DNA of 64,000 nucleotides from Astropecten irregularis. Taxonomy: Eukaryota > Echinodermata > Asteroidea > Paxillosida > Astropectinidae. The stretch spans positions 13,020,001 through 13,084,000 of the forward strand of contig OZ020254.1 of NCBI GenBank assembly GCA_963971285.1, given 5' to 3'. Under the pieces are notes generated by a model that was given only the letters and a program-made list of their open reading frames with translations, did not search any database and was not told the origin of the DNA. Positions 19,873 through 30,591 of the stretch are shown one piece after another (position 1 is the first letter of the stretch; each line of letters begins with the position of its first letter). Position numbers and translations under genes: made by a program.

Positions 19873-21123
19873 GCTCGGCTGCGTTTTCGTAGTGCAAGTC
19901 ATGCTATACTTGGATTTTTGGGAATGAAACCGAGTATAAATTTGTGCAAAACTGAAATAATCCTGTAGGGAACATCCACGGCTACATTTTGTAAAGGTTT
20001 CAATTCGGTTGCTTCAATATTCAGAAAGAAAATGTCAAACTCTGCCACAAAAATGCACCTAAATACTGTTCCCAATTGCCGCCATTGTAATGCAAGCTCG
20101 GCTGCGTTTCCGTAGTACAAGTCATGCTATACTTGAATTTTTGGGAATGAAACCGAGTATTAATTTGGGCAAAACTGAAATAATCCTGTAGGGAACATCC
20201 ACGTCTACAATTTGTACAAGATTCAGATCGATTGCCTCGATATTCAGAGAATAATTTCCAACTCTAGAACAAATATGCGCCTAAATATTGTTTCCATGCG
20301 GCCATTTTAATGCTAGCTTGGCTGCGTTTCCGTAGTACAAGTCATGCTATACTTGAATTTTTGGGAATGAAACCGAGGATTAATTTGGGCAAAACTGAAA
20401 TAATCCTGTAGGGAACATCCACGGCTACAATAAATATTTGTACAAGTTTCAGATCGATTGCCTCAATATTCAGAGAGTTATTTCCAACCCTAAAACAAAA
20501 ATGCGCCTGACACTGCTCCCGTGCCGCCATTGTAATGCAAGCTCGGCTGTGTTTTCGTAGTACAAGTCATGCTATACTTGGGTTTTTTGGAATGAAACCG
20601 AGTATCAATTGGGGCAAAACTGAAATAATCCTGTAGGGAACATCCACGGCTACAATTTGTACAAGTTTCCGACCGATTGCCTCAATATTCAGAGAATAAT
20701 TTCCAACTCTAGAACAAAAATGCGGCTAAAATTAATACTGTTCCCGTGCCGCCATTGTAATGCAAGCTCGGCTGCGTTTCCGTAGTACAAGTCATGCTAT
20801 ACTTGGATTTTTGGGGAATGAAACCGAGTATTAATTTGGGAAAAACTGAAATAATCCTGTAGGGAACATCCACGGCTACAATTTGTACAAGTTTCAGATC
20901 GATTGCCTCAATATTCGGACAGTTATTTCCAGCTCTAGCATAAAAATGAACCTGACAATGTTCCCGTGCCGCCATTGTTGTAATGCTAGCTCGGCTGCGT
21001 TTTCGTAGTACAAGTCATGCTATACTTGGATTTTTGGGAATGAAACCTAGTATCAATTTGGGCAAAACTGAAATAATCCTGTAGGGAACTTCCACGGCTA
21101 TAATTTGTACAAGTTTCAGATCA
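19873..21123. repeat. Tandem array of about 223-bp units, 5.6 copies
   Basis: Units start near 19873, 20096, 20316, 20541, 20766 and 20989 with GCTCGGCTGCGTTTTCGTAG (or a variant). Each contains GGAATGAAACCGAGTAT and CTGTAGGGAACATCCACGGC. Spacing is 220-225 bp. The short minus-strand ORFs in it are shared by every unit and look incidental. Confidence 0.9.
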
Positions 21124-21592
21124 TGGTGTTAGGCAAGACAATGGCTGTATCAGATATCTGAATCTCGAAGCGATAATTAACAGTTAAATTTTAATTTTTA
21201 AGTGTTTTTTCTGGGACAGCCTGATTTTAATTTCTTGAATAATATAATTCAGTCTTACCTTGCCACCAAGTATACGTCTGCTTGTTATGTCAAGAGATAT
21301 CCACATGAAGAGGCAGTAATGCTATTTATCTAGTCAATGAGTATTCCTACAACTTAACCTGAATGAATCTCTACAGAAAAATTCCTCTGGCATTCCAAAG
21401 CGATAGAAGCCGCGCGTCCTCCAATTTTGGACCAAAGCCAAATTCCCTGCACGTCCGCCCAAAACCGCAATGGTCATTTATACTTAGCAGTGAACCATTA
21501 TATTCCGTGTGAAATAAGTACAAAGCTTTTCTATAAGGTATGGATCCTTTAGTCGGGGGACGGGCAATATAAATTCGAGAACGGTTTATTAA

Positions 21593-21930
21593 AGGGCGTG
21601 TACAACATTGGTAAAGGTGACAGAACGTCACTCCCACTTTGTCTCTAAAGCAGAGTAGTTTGATTTTTTCGGAACGGTTACATGTTGCACAATAATTAAA
21701 GGGCAACACGACTTGGCCAACATGTAAGTTACCGAGATGTTGCTGAGACATTTTACCCAAATCGTTTGGCTGTGTACTGTACAGTGGCAACATGTTTACC
21801 GAATAGCGAAAACCTGACTCAATTTTTCTTATAAAGCATAAGGAAGGATTGATTAATCTTGGCAAGATCAAAAATGATATTGGTGTTTATTTTACTCTTT
21901 CTTGACAAAATACACCATTTCTGGCACAAA
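21593..21930 (-). repeat. Family B copy, inverted and interrupted
   Basis: The ends resemble family B (ACATTGGTAAAGGTGACAG and ACTCAATTTTTCTTATAAAG). A block at about 21660-21800 instead matches the 1.4-2.1 kb inverted-repeat element, so one element inserted into or replaced part of the other. Confidence 0.45.
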
Positions 21931-21935
21931 AAAAA

Positions 21936-22292
21936 TAAAGGTAATTATCATACTTCGGTTTTTTGTCCAAAAAAAATACAGATTCATGGTAAAAAATATC
22001 AAGGACGATACAATAACAGTCATCTGTGAAAATTTCAGTCCCATAAATTATAGTGCCCACTTTTTGAGAAAACAGTGAACGGCCACAGTTTTTCTCTTTT
22101 ATTTTTGATCTTTTAAAAGATCAAAAAGATTTTTGGTCGTTGTTTTACTAATTTTTTTGATAAATACAGCATTTCAGGCGGAAATTTAAACTGTATGTTT
22201 CTACCAGCATCATCTTCATACCCTGAAAGTTATACGTAAATATGTGAACATTTCTGTTTCGGTATGCTACCAAAGTATGATACTACCTTTAA
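21936..22292. mobile_element. Family A TTAA-type MITE, full length
   Basis: Runs from AAAGGTAATTATCATACTTCGG to CCAAAGTATGATACTACCT plus TTAA. It lies about 140 bp upstream of the LHPP start codon. Confidence 0.7.
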
Positions 22293-22434
22293 AGGGACTT
22301 CCAAAACAAATGAAGGACGCCCTCTAGTGTTCATTTTGTTAGTGAAAACACCTGTCCAGCTGAATGCATGCAAGGCACACACTGCATAATGCATACACAG
22401 TGTTCAGTATACGTGGTATGTGCGGAGCACAATA

Positions 22435-22556
22435 ATGACAGCAGGTGGATGGAGGGATGGAGTACAAGGCGTACTTCTTGATATATCAGGTGTCTTGTAT
22501 GACAGCGGGGAGGGTGGTGGAACACCAATACCTGGATCCATCGATGCTGTGAAAAG
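22435..22556 (+). CDS. LHPP: LHPP exon 1
   Basis: Holds the start ATG and the catalytic [10 protein letters not shown] motif (HAD motif I), then [14 protein letters not shown]. The donor is AAAAG|GTCTGA. The split Arg codon (AG|A) is completed by exon 2. Confidence 0.95.
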
Positions 22557-25500
22557 GTCTGACATAATGATCATAGAGATTCCAGAAAATCCAATACTAG
22601 GCGTAGGGCCTACCATGTACCAAGCCTTCGTACGCCTGTTCATTCATTGTTGTAAACAAAATGCCGGAAGTGACACTGACAGCTAAAGTAAACATACATT
22701 TTGCAATTACTTCCTTAGGGCGATTGTGGGTTAACGGGATCCCAAAACACATTGATTTTTTTGGCTCTGAACTAACTTCTACTCCTCAAAAATGATACTT
22801 TTGTCTTTCAGCAAATGTTCCTGGGTCCTTAAAAGCCTAGATTAAAGAAATTTGTTAAACATTTCAGGGTTAAAATTCAATTTTCTTACGCGCTTCTTGT
22901 AAACTTAAAAACAGGCCGTCTGATCGCGTGAGGCCATTTTGTCTGGTCTGGTTAGTCTAGTGCCCAGACCCAACATGTCAAGAGTCCTCAAAATGTCAGA
23001 GTGGAAACCAGACTATTCTCGTGTGCGGCCGTCCGTGCAGCGGTGAAATGTTACAATCTTGGTTACCGTTTTTACCCCATAATTTCCCTCAAAAATCAAA
23101 GCCCTGCCCTCTTTCCAAAAAATCTACCTTGGTAATATAGAGGAGAAGACCAACAAAGTATATGTAGGTAAGTTACTTTTCAAAAAGAAGTTTCCTTTCC
23201 TTTATAGTTTTAGGACCCGTAAAGCTACAATCCCCTTACTTAGGACAGTTGCAAAGAATAATACTAATATTAATATTAAATTAAGTGTATATTTTACCGG
23301 CACCATCATTCTTCTGATTGGCCAATACAATTGAGCTCCGCTCGTGACGTCACATTCAGATGTTCGGACAAACAAGTCGCACGTTGCCTTATTTAATTAT
23401 TAAATTAAATGTAAACATTGTGATATTTGTCCGAACATCCGGGTTTGGGCTGTCGATATAAAGGGCGTATTCTATAAACAGCTCGAGTGCGGAGCCCTAT
23501 TCTCGATAAATCATGCTGGCCTACTTTCTCTTAACTTAAGTTAACTTATTATAATATACATGTAGACTATAGCGCAAATAGCGACCGCGATGAGTTGTGG
23601 GATGCACAAGGGTTGAAAGGGCGCCACCACCTGCTTAATTGTGGTCAGTTCTCTTTTTGCACTGTTTTATGTGAATGTGTAAATTGACCAAGATGTATCC
23701 AACAACTGCTTTGTGGACGCGCCTTAAATGCTAGTTTGCGATAATTATACCTAAGTGGTGGCTTGCAAGTGGAGCTCCAGTTCCGGCTCCATTTCGTCAA
23801 TCCATTCAGGTATCAAAATGGAGACTTTAGGCTGCGGTATCAAAACTTGAAAAGGAAAACTAAGCTTCAGCTTAATAATCAGTTAATGAAAAACTACAAA
23901 GTACAACCTATATTTTCTGCATAATATGGATGACAGAGACGAAGCCGGAGCCAGAGCTATGGTTAGGAAAGGCCACTGGCTTGACAGTGTTCAGAGGCTG
24001 GATGGTTAGGATGACTGTCTTTGGTTACGAATCCTGAATTACGTTAAGGCTGTTCAGCAGCTGTTCCTTAACTGAATGATGGTCATACATGGAGAAATGA
24101 TTTTGTTTTTCTGTCGTAAGATGTAGTCCTCTAAGCTCTAATATGCTGTAAAAGGTAGTAAATAACGGTATCATACTTTGGTAGCATACTGAAACAGAAA
24201 TCTTCAAAGATTTACCTATAACTTACAGAGTATAAAGATGGTGATGGTAGAAACATCCTGTTAAAATTGTTCAGCCTGAAATGGGGTATTTATCCAGAAA
24301 TTAGTAAAACAACGACCGACAATCTTTTGGATCTTTTAAAAGATCAAAAATAAAAGAGAAAAGACTTAAGAAATACTGTGGCTGTTTTTCACTGTTTTCT
24401 CAAAAAGTGGGCACCGCATGGGACTGAAATTTTCACAGATGACTGTTACTGTATCTGTCTTGATATTTTAGCCCATGAATCGTATTTCTTTGACAAAAAC
24501 CAAAGTATGATACTACCTTTAAAGAGTGACTTTCGAGAGAGGTGCACTTTTCAACTGTCCAATCTTTATTTCTCTGTGTTTATATCCATTTTTTGATAGA
24601 TTAAAGGCGTCGAATTTGAAAGTTCGGTTCTGCACCAATGAGACTCAATGCACACGCCAGTATCTTGTGGATAAGTTGAGACGGCTTGGCTTCGACATCG
24701 CTCTTCATGAGGTGTTCTCCCCTGCTCCTGCAGCATGTCAGCTGCTCCGAGAACGGAGGTTGCACCCCTATCTCCTCATTCACCCAGGTTGGTGTCTGTG
24801 TAGTGTTTTTTCTTTAGACTTGTGGGTTCCATTTTGTGTGATCCCTCAGATGAGGAGGGGTTATTCTTAAAGGTAGTATCATACTTTGGTATTAAAGAGA
24901 TCAAAACAGAAATGTTCACAGATTTACCTATAACTTTCAGAGTATGAAGATGGTGCTAGTAGAAACCTACCCTTAAAATATTTCCGCCCGAAATGGTGTA
25001 TTTATCCAGAAATTAATAAAACAACGTCCGGAAATCTTTTTAATCTTTTAAAAGATCAGAAATAAAAGAGGAAAGACTTAAGAAATACTGTGGCCGTTTT
25101 TCACTGTTTTCTCAAAAAGTTGGCACCGTATGGGACTGAAATTTTCACAGATTACTTTTACTGTATCTTCCTTGATATTTTTGCCCATGAATCTGTATTT
25201 CTTTGACAAAAGCCAAAGTATGATACTACCTTTAAAGGTATAAAACATGATTGGTAAAGGTCACAAAACAGCACTCATACTTTGTCTGATCAAACATGTA
25301 CCGGTACATAAAATAATAAACCTGTGAAAATTTGAGCTCAATCGGACATCTGAGTCACGAGGAACTAGCGAAGACCCGACTCAATTTTTCTTATAAAACA
25401 TGAAGAATGGTTTTGATCTTACTCCGAGATCAAAACTGTTTTCGGTCTGTGTTTTAATAAATTGTGGATAAATACAGCATTTCAGGTGGAAATATTTTAA

Positions 25501-28500
25501 CTTGCATGTTTCTTTCTACCAGCACCATCGTCATACCGTGAGTGGAAGGGGATAACTAAAACAACTCAAGTGAGGGTGTCCTTTATGTTTGTTCCAAAAA
25601 ACGTTAGTCCGAACGATCTTTGGAAAAGACACTCAATCTTGATTTCCTTGAAAAACCCAGCATCTGATGATCCAAGATTTCCCATGGTGACTGTTTGCTC
25701 TGTTTACGAACTGTTGAGTCCATTTTCTGTCTCAAACTCAATTTTTGTTTTTTGGAGGCCTTGCAAATCCTATAAGCTCTCTTTAAATAGTTTAATCATT
25801 GATATTATCTGCAATTAATTTGTCGGTAGATGCCACAGACGACTTCTCAGAGTTTGACCTCAAGGCGACCCCAAACTGTGTTGTGATCGGAGATGCCGCC
25901 AGCAGCTTCACATATGAAAACATGAATGCAGCTTTCCGTGTGTTAATCAGTCAGGAACATCCAGTATTGATCTCCATGGGAAAAGGGTAAATTACGAAAA
26001 AGAATGATCAGTATGGTTAAAAAGATTATGATGAGGCCATAAAAAATAAATGTTCGGTCTCTGAAATGCTGTTTTTATCAAGAAAAGAATAAAACCAATG
26101 ACCAAAAACAATGTTGATCTTTAAAAGATAAAAAATAACAGTGCATTTTGTTTTTTTTATATTGTGTCCGTTTTTCAAAACTTTGTCAAAAAAGTGGACA
26201 CCGTATGAGACTGGAAATTTCACAGATTTCACTGTATCGTCCTTGGTATTTTTGCCCATGAATCTGCATTTCTTTGACAAAAACCAAAGTATGATACTAC
26301 TTTTAATCTGCATATTTACAATTCTTCTCAAAATTATAAGTTTGCTGTTACTACAGTACTTGTAGTCTGAACAATAGCCCTGGACACCAAATGGATCTTA
26401 CCCTACATTATTTATTATGTTGCTTTTTGCCATGATTACTTTCAATTTTGCAGGCGTTACTACAAGGAATGTGATGGTCTGAAGATGGACGTTGGGGCCT
26501 TTATGGCAGCTCTGGAGGTAAGATTCAAATTATATTCCAAGAAGGAATTAATCATTTTCCAAAAAGCTGCAGATTGTGCCCTATTAGTACTGGTATCATT
26601 CAAACATCCCGCTTTTCTGTAACAAGGCTTAAATACAGGGTTTTTTCCCTCAAAGCAACAGTTTTGAGACTTGAAACTTTGTGAGAAATTTCTCCACAGA
26701 AATAGGCACTGAAATGAAAATAATATTCTGCCACAGTTTTCTTCTTAGTATTTTTTGCTTCCGTTTTACCAACATTTGAGTGAATGCAGTTTGTAAAGGG
26801 ATTCCATCTGTAACATTTGGAGAGACACTGTACTAGAGGGTTTAACTGTAATTGAGGGCACCAGGGCACTTGGGATGCCTAAGCAACAGCCAGTAGCATC
26901 AAGGCAATGGAATGACCAGGGGCACCAGACAGTAACCCAGGGCAGCAAGGCAAAGACCAGGGACACTAACAAAATTGCTTCCATGGTCCTCTGTCAAAAT
27001 CAAGTCATACCCCCGTCATCAAGACGGCACTCACAGCATTATGTCCACTTTTCTTTTTCTTACCGTCAGTATTCAGCAGGCTGCAAGGCTGAGGTGGTCG
27101 GCAAACCAGACAAGGGATTCTTCCTGGGTGCACTGAAAGATATGGGAATCTTGCCTGAACACGTAGGTCAAATAAATATCCAGCTTTCCCATATTCAATC
27201 CTCTCCAGTCATGATGTGTACGTGCTTCCTATAAAGTGGCAATCTAATACAAATCTTGAGGAAATTAAAGAAAGCAAAGAAGTGAACAATGCAGTTCATG
27301 TACATGATGTAAAGTTAATGTGTCTCTAAAAACATATTAAAGTCCTATCATACTTTGGTAATATACCGAAACAGAAATCTCCACACTGCATTTACCTATA
27401 ACTTACAGGGTATAAAGATGTTGATGGCAGATGGCATTTACATGTAGATATATGGAAGGCCTGTTTAGGGCAGCAACATATTTAAATGAGAAACACAAAT
27501 TTCCCTTTCCAACACAAACTTCAATGTGAGAAATTCAAAAATCTTCTTGATTTTTTTTTTCAAAGTGCAGCATTTGCTAAAAGCATTAGAATATTCTTAC
27601 AGAGCTATCTATTAAGCCAACTTTGTGATGAACAATCGACTTTTGATATTAAGCACTACTTTTATACATTAAGCACTGGGGCCAATTTCAACTGTTAAGC
27701 ACAAAAATTTGCTTAGCACAAAAATGTCTCGCCCTGTAAAACAAACCACCATTGAAAATTCCATTTGATATTCATGGTCAGCGAACAACAGCCAAAGAAC
27801 AATTGCAAGTGATACACAACACGTGGAAATTTGGTTGTTAACCCTGTTTTTATTAAGACAGAAATGTCATGCCTAGAAAATTTGTGTGCTTAACAGTTTT
27901 ATGAAATTGGCCCCAGAAGTACATGTAGTATGCTTAAACTCACCAACACCAATTACATTCAATTTGTGACGCAGCAACGCAACCAGCCATGGGCGGGCAA
28001 GCAAATTTGTATAAAATATGCTTACATGCTTAAGCAATTTTTTTTGCTATAGTAAGCAAAGGAGCATCACCCAATGTAAAGCATCATCGTGAAAGGGGCT
28101 CTATTTTATTAAGAGTACTTAGGAATGTTCCTAACTTTTATGAAATAGAGCCCAGAGCAGTGAGGCAATTGCCCTATGTACCCTCGGTGAATTTGTTGTC
28201 CTAGCTGCTTCCACATGCAATAGCACTCCGCACTTGTGCTAAAAATAACATACTGGATCTCAGACAAACATTGCAAACATGGGAGGCCATGGGTGTGCTT
28301 GTGTTCATGCATGAAGTTTGTCTGACTCGTGTGACGTCATTAGTGCGGAGCGCTATTAAAGGTGGAAAGATAATTAAGATTTGAAGCTTTTGCATGGTGG
28401 AAGTGACGTAATAAGGAAAGGTTTGCGGAGACACCATGTGTAATCTCTTTACTTATCCTGGAAATATAAGTAAAGGGCCCAAATTGTGCTGTGTGCTTTC

Positions 28501-29467
28501 TGTTGAAAGTTCTGAGTAGCAGTTATCAAAATAATGTGTACTGCTGTAGTGTGCAAATTTTCAGCTGCTAATTTCAAATTCCAATTTGAATGTTATATTC
28601 CTAGGCTGTCATGGTTGGTGATGATCTTGTTAATGATGTCGGAGGGGCTCAGAGCTGTGGATTAAAAGGAATTCAAGTCAGAACAGGAAAGTTCAGGTAA
28701 ATTATAAGAACACTGCCCTCTGCTGACAAATGCAAAACCAGTCAGTCCTCAGTAATGGCCATTTTCTTTTCCTTTCAGTAATGTCCGAAATGGACAATGT
28801 AGCTCCGCACATGAGCTATAAATAGAACAGGGGCGGATCCAGGGATGGATCCCCTTTTCTTCCAGCAAAAAAATAAAAAGAAAAAAAATTAGAAAGAAAG
28901 AGGAAAAACGATATATAGGGAGGGAGAAAGACTCAAAAAGAGAAGAAAAAGAGGGGGAGGCAAAATTAGCTAGCTTTGATCACCCCAAAATGCTATTAAA
29001 GGCGCAGGCTCGTCGTGCACGCGACGGACAAAATTCGTGCCACGAAAAGTCACCTTTGCCCTTTGGGTGGCCAGCCAGCTCTTACAATCCCGGAGGGCGG
29101 GCGCCAGTTGGTCTAAAAATAACCCAGTACGCGTATTACACTATGTGGAGAGACGTCGCGAGCCAAACCTCAAAGCACTGTACTGAATATAAAGAGAAAC
29201 ACAGAGACAGAAGGGGCTTACAACAACAAGAATATCTTAAGATGCTTCCCGAAAATAGCCATTGGTTAATTTAATGTTACATAAATTTGAAGGAGGGTCA
29301 CTTACAGACTAAACCATTTGTTGGTTTCTTGAGTCTGATGTGATGTCATTGTTTTCTTGTACAGTCCAGCAGATGAGATGCACCCTACTGTTAAACCAGA
29401 TGACTATGTGGACAATCTTGCTCAAGCTGTAGATATACTCCTCACAGACAACACAGCGAGTCCATAG
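22435..29467 (+). CDS. LHPP: LHPP, phospholysine phosphohistidine inorganic pyrophosphate phosphatase, complete seven-exon gene
   Basis: Exons 22435-22556, 24600-24787, 25830-25986, 26454-26517, 27070-27162, 28605-28696 and 29365-29467 join in phase to 272 codons plus stop; the human protein is about 270. It is a HAD-superfamily phosphatase known to act on phosphohistidine, phospholysine and pyrophosphate in the cytosol. Visible HAD motifs: [10 protein letters not shown] near the N terminus (nucleophile D16; Ser at the +2 position as in LHPP), RFCTNET (T53), VVGKP (K189) and [11 protein letters not shown] (D214, D219). Family hallmarks are [38 protein letters not shown] and [12 protein letters not shown]. 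The start is the first in-frame ATG; the Met falls where the human start lies. All introns have GT-AG borders. HDHD2 is the closest alternative but fits worse. The introns carry many MITEs. Confidence 0.95.
22985..23246 (+). repeat. Dispersed repeat family I copy, LHPP intron 1
   Basis: Shares CAAAGCCCTGCCC-CTTTCC and TTCCTTTCC-TTATAGT segments, in the same order, with 34970-35400, where a foldback element interrupts it. Confidence 0.55.
23320..23530. repeat. Inverted-repeat element in LHPP intron 1
   Basis: CAGATGTTCGGACAAAC and TTTGTCCGAACATCCG face each other, with GTGACGTCAC next to the left arm and a GAGTGCGGAGC tail. It resembles family D in layout but not in detail. Confidence 0.5.
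23765..23970. repeat. Family G element copy, LHPP intron 1
   Basis: The ends GGAGCTCCAGTTCCGGCTCC and GAAGCCGGAGCCAGAGC match the CTCAGG-type inverted ends at 1.0 and 12.8 kb. Confidence 0.5.
24150..24522. mobile_element. Family A TTAA-type MITE, LHPP intron 1
   Basis: Near full length; the left end has an 8-base interruption within the terminal repeat, the right end CCAAAGTATGATACTACCT plus TTAA is intact. It lies just upstream of exon 2. Confidence 0.75.
24600..24787 (+). CDS. LHPP: LHPP exon 2
   Basis: Codes [16 protein letters not shown] (HAD motif II Thr), [20 protein letters not shown] and [10 protein letters not shown]. The acceptor is TTTTTTGATAG and the donor CCCAG|GTTGGT; it ends on the first base of a codon. 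Confidence 0.95.
24867..25235. mobile_element. Family A TTAA-type MITE, full length, LHPP intron 2
   Basis: TTAA at 24867 and 25232 flanks AGGTAGTATCATACTTTGGT and its inverted partner. The right TTAA is shared with a family B element. Confidence 0.85.
25232..25535 (-). mobile_element. Family B TTAA-type element, inverted, LHPP intron 2
   Basis: Starts TTAAAGGTATAAAACATGAT, the complement of the right end of the full copies at 36.3 and 38.6 kb. It abuts the preceding family A copy at a single TTAA. Confidence 0.65.
25544..25785 (+). repeat. Dispersed repeat family K, longest copy
   Basis: Extends from GATAACTAAAACAACTCAAG to TTTTTTGGAGGCCTTGCAAA. The two shorter copies lie in introns of the Ig-TM-NACHT gene. 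This copy ends about 45 bp before LHPP exon 3. Confidence 0.65.
25830..25986 (+). CDS. LHPP: LHPP exon 3
   Basis: Codes [20 protein letters not shown], then [19 protein letters not shown] and PVLISMGK. The acceptor is GTCGGTAG and the donor AAAGG|GTAAAT. It covers the cap-domain region of the LHPP/C2-cap HAD fold. Confidence 0.95.
26036..26306. repeat. Family A fragment, LHPP intron 3
   Basis: The left end is missing; the right end is ACCAAAGTATGATACTACTT plus TTAA. Confidence 0.65.
26454..26517 (+). CDS. LHPP: LHPP exon 4
   Basis: 64 bases coding [20 protein letters not shown] then Glu, matching the RYYKETSGLMLDVGPYMKAL region of the human protein. The acceptor is AATTTTGCAG and the donor GAG|GTAAGA. 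Confidence 0.95.
27070..27162 (+). CDS. LHPP: LHPP exon 5
   Basis: 93 bases coding [20 protein letters not shown], then [11 protein letters not shown]. It carries the HAD motif III lysine (VVGKP). The acceptor is CTTACCGTCAG, the donor CAC|GTAGGT. Confidence 0.95.
27337..27435. repeat. Family A fragment (left end), LHPP intron 5
   Basis: TTAAAGTCCTATCATACTTTGG followed by the usual ACCGAAACAGAAAT segment, then lost. Confidence 0.65.
27676..27914. mobile_element. Family C MITE, LHPP intron 5
   Basis: The ends CTGGGGCCAATTTCA and TGAAATTGGCCCCAG are inverted. The internal TATTAAGACAGAAATGTCAT is uninterrupted, an empty-site reference for the copy at 29.5 kb. Confidence 0.75.
28219..28357. mobile_element. 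Family D MITE, LHPP intron 5
   Basis: AATAGCACTCCGCACTTG at one end, TGACGTCATTAGTGCGGAGC then GCTATT at the other. Confidence 0.7.
28376..28445. repeat. Fragment of the hammerhead-type foldback family
   Basis: GAAGCTTTTGCATGGTGG and GGTTTGCGGAGACACCATGT match the outer arms of the foldbacks at 39.05 and 53.77 kb. The ribozyme-like centre is absent. Confidence 0.45.
28605..28696 (+). CDS. LHPP: LHPP exon 6
   Basis: Codes [20 protein letters not shown], then [10 protein letters not shown]. It carries HAD motif IV (GDDxxxD) that coordinates Mg2+. The acceptor is ATATTCCTAG, the donor TTCAG|GTAAAT. Confidence 0.95.
29365..29467 (+). CDS. LHPP: LHPP exon 7 (stop codon)
   Basis: Codes [20 protein letters not shown], then [14 protein letters not shown] and TAG. 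The acceptor is TTTCTTGTACAG. A family C MITE begins about 17 bases after the stop, so the 3' untranslated region is largely transposon-derived. Confidence 0.95.
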
Positions 29468-29547
29468 CAGTACACAGTGCAGCCAGGGGCCAATTTTATG
29501 GAGCTGCTAAGCACAAAAAATTTGCTTAGCACGAAAATGTCTTGCCC

Positions 29548-29553
29548 AATAAA
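29548..29553 (+). promoter_or_regulatory. Candidate poly(A) signal AATAAA for LHPP
   Basis: The first AATAAA after the LHPP stop, about 81 bases downstream. It is part of the family C consensus (CTTGCCCAATAAAACAAACC is found in other copies), so if used it came from the transposon. Confidence 0.45.
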
Positions 29554-29645
29554 ACAAACCACTGGTCAGTGAACAACAGCCAAAGAACAATTCCAAGTGA
29601 GTACACAACACATGGAAATTTGGTTGTTAACCATGTTTTTATTAA

Positions 29646-29979
29646 AGGTTATATCATACTTTGGTTTTTATCAAAGAAATACAGATTAATGGGCAAATAT
29701 ATCAAGACAGATACAGTGACAGTTATCTGTGGAAATTTCATTCCCATACGGTGCCCACTTTTTGAGAAAACAGTGAAAAACAGCCACAATATTTCTAAAG
29801 TATTTTCTTGTGATCTTTTCAAAGATCAAAAAACATTAATTTCTGCCGGATAAATACACAATTTCAGGCAAAATGTTTTAACGGTATGTTTCTACAACCA
29901 CCATCTTCATACCCTGTAAGTTATACGTAAACCTGTGAACATTTCTGTTTTGGTGTCTTACCAAAGTATGATACTACCT
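29646..29979. mobile_element. Family A TTAA-type MITE inserted in family C
   Basis: TTAA at 29642-29645 and 29980-29983 flanks the element. The uninterrupted family C copies at 14.9 and 27.86 kb carry a single TTAA at this place, so the duplication and the exact ends can be read directly. Confidence 0.9.
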
Positions 29980-30210
29980 TTAAGACAGAAATGTCATGCT
30001 TAGCAAATTCTTTTTTGGTAAGCAACGCTGTGAAATTGGCCCCAGGCCACCAAATCTTCATCAAGCCCAGAATCAAATGTCCAACGTCTGCTGTGACTTC
30101 TTCAAGATGGCAACTAGGCCACATTTTGTAGCGACTTGCAGTGTTGGCTGAAGATTTTGAAAGGCTGGGATAATAGTGGCACATCGTCGAGATACATGTA
30201 CACTCCCAGT

Positions 30211-30512
30211 CAGGCGCGGTTCTAGAGTCAAAATTTTGGGGGGGCTAGAAGAGCCATTATTTTTTGGGGGGGCTAGAAGACCCAATATTTTGGGTTCTTC
30301 TAACACTCGCTTCTGCTATGTCTTATTAGGGGTCGAAAAACATGCACATTATAGCCCACACAACGCGTTTTTTATGTAATTGGCGCTTAATAACTGAAAA
30401 AATCCAGTATTTTCAAGAATTTTTTTTTTTCACTTGCATTTTTTTGGGGGGGCTAGACAAAATTTTGGGGGGGCTACAGCCCCCCCCTAGCCCCCCCGTA
30501 GAACCGCGCCTG
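30211..30512. mobile_element. hAT-like MITE with 8-bp target duplication, second copy
   Basis: Inverted ends CAGGCGCGGTTCTA / TAGAACCGCGCCTG, flanked on both sides by CTCCCAGT. The body is very close to the 19.5 kb copy, which suggests both moved recently. Confidence 0.85.
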
Positions 30513-30591
30513 CTCCCAGTGCTTTTTAGAACCCTGTAAGTAATTCAAAGGAGGGTATTACTGCATGACGCTACTGCAAAACATTACCAGG

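Larger units (their letters stand above)
29484..30045. mobile_element. Family C MITE interrupted by family A, at LHPP 3' end
   Basis: CAGGGGCCAATTTTATGGAG at the left and GAAATTGGCCCCAGG at the right. The middle is split at TTAA by the family A copy at 29646-29979. It starts about 17 bp after the LHPP stop codon. Confidence 0.8.

Noticed and set aside
22404..22643. Minus-strand ORF over LHPP exon 1
   Set aside because: Shadow of the LHPP exon, whose HAD motif and splice phase are clear on the plus strand.
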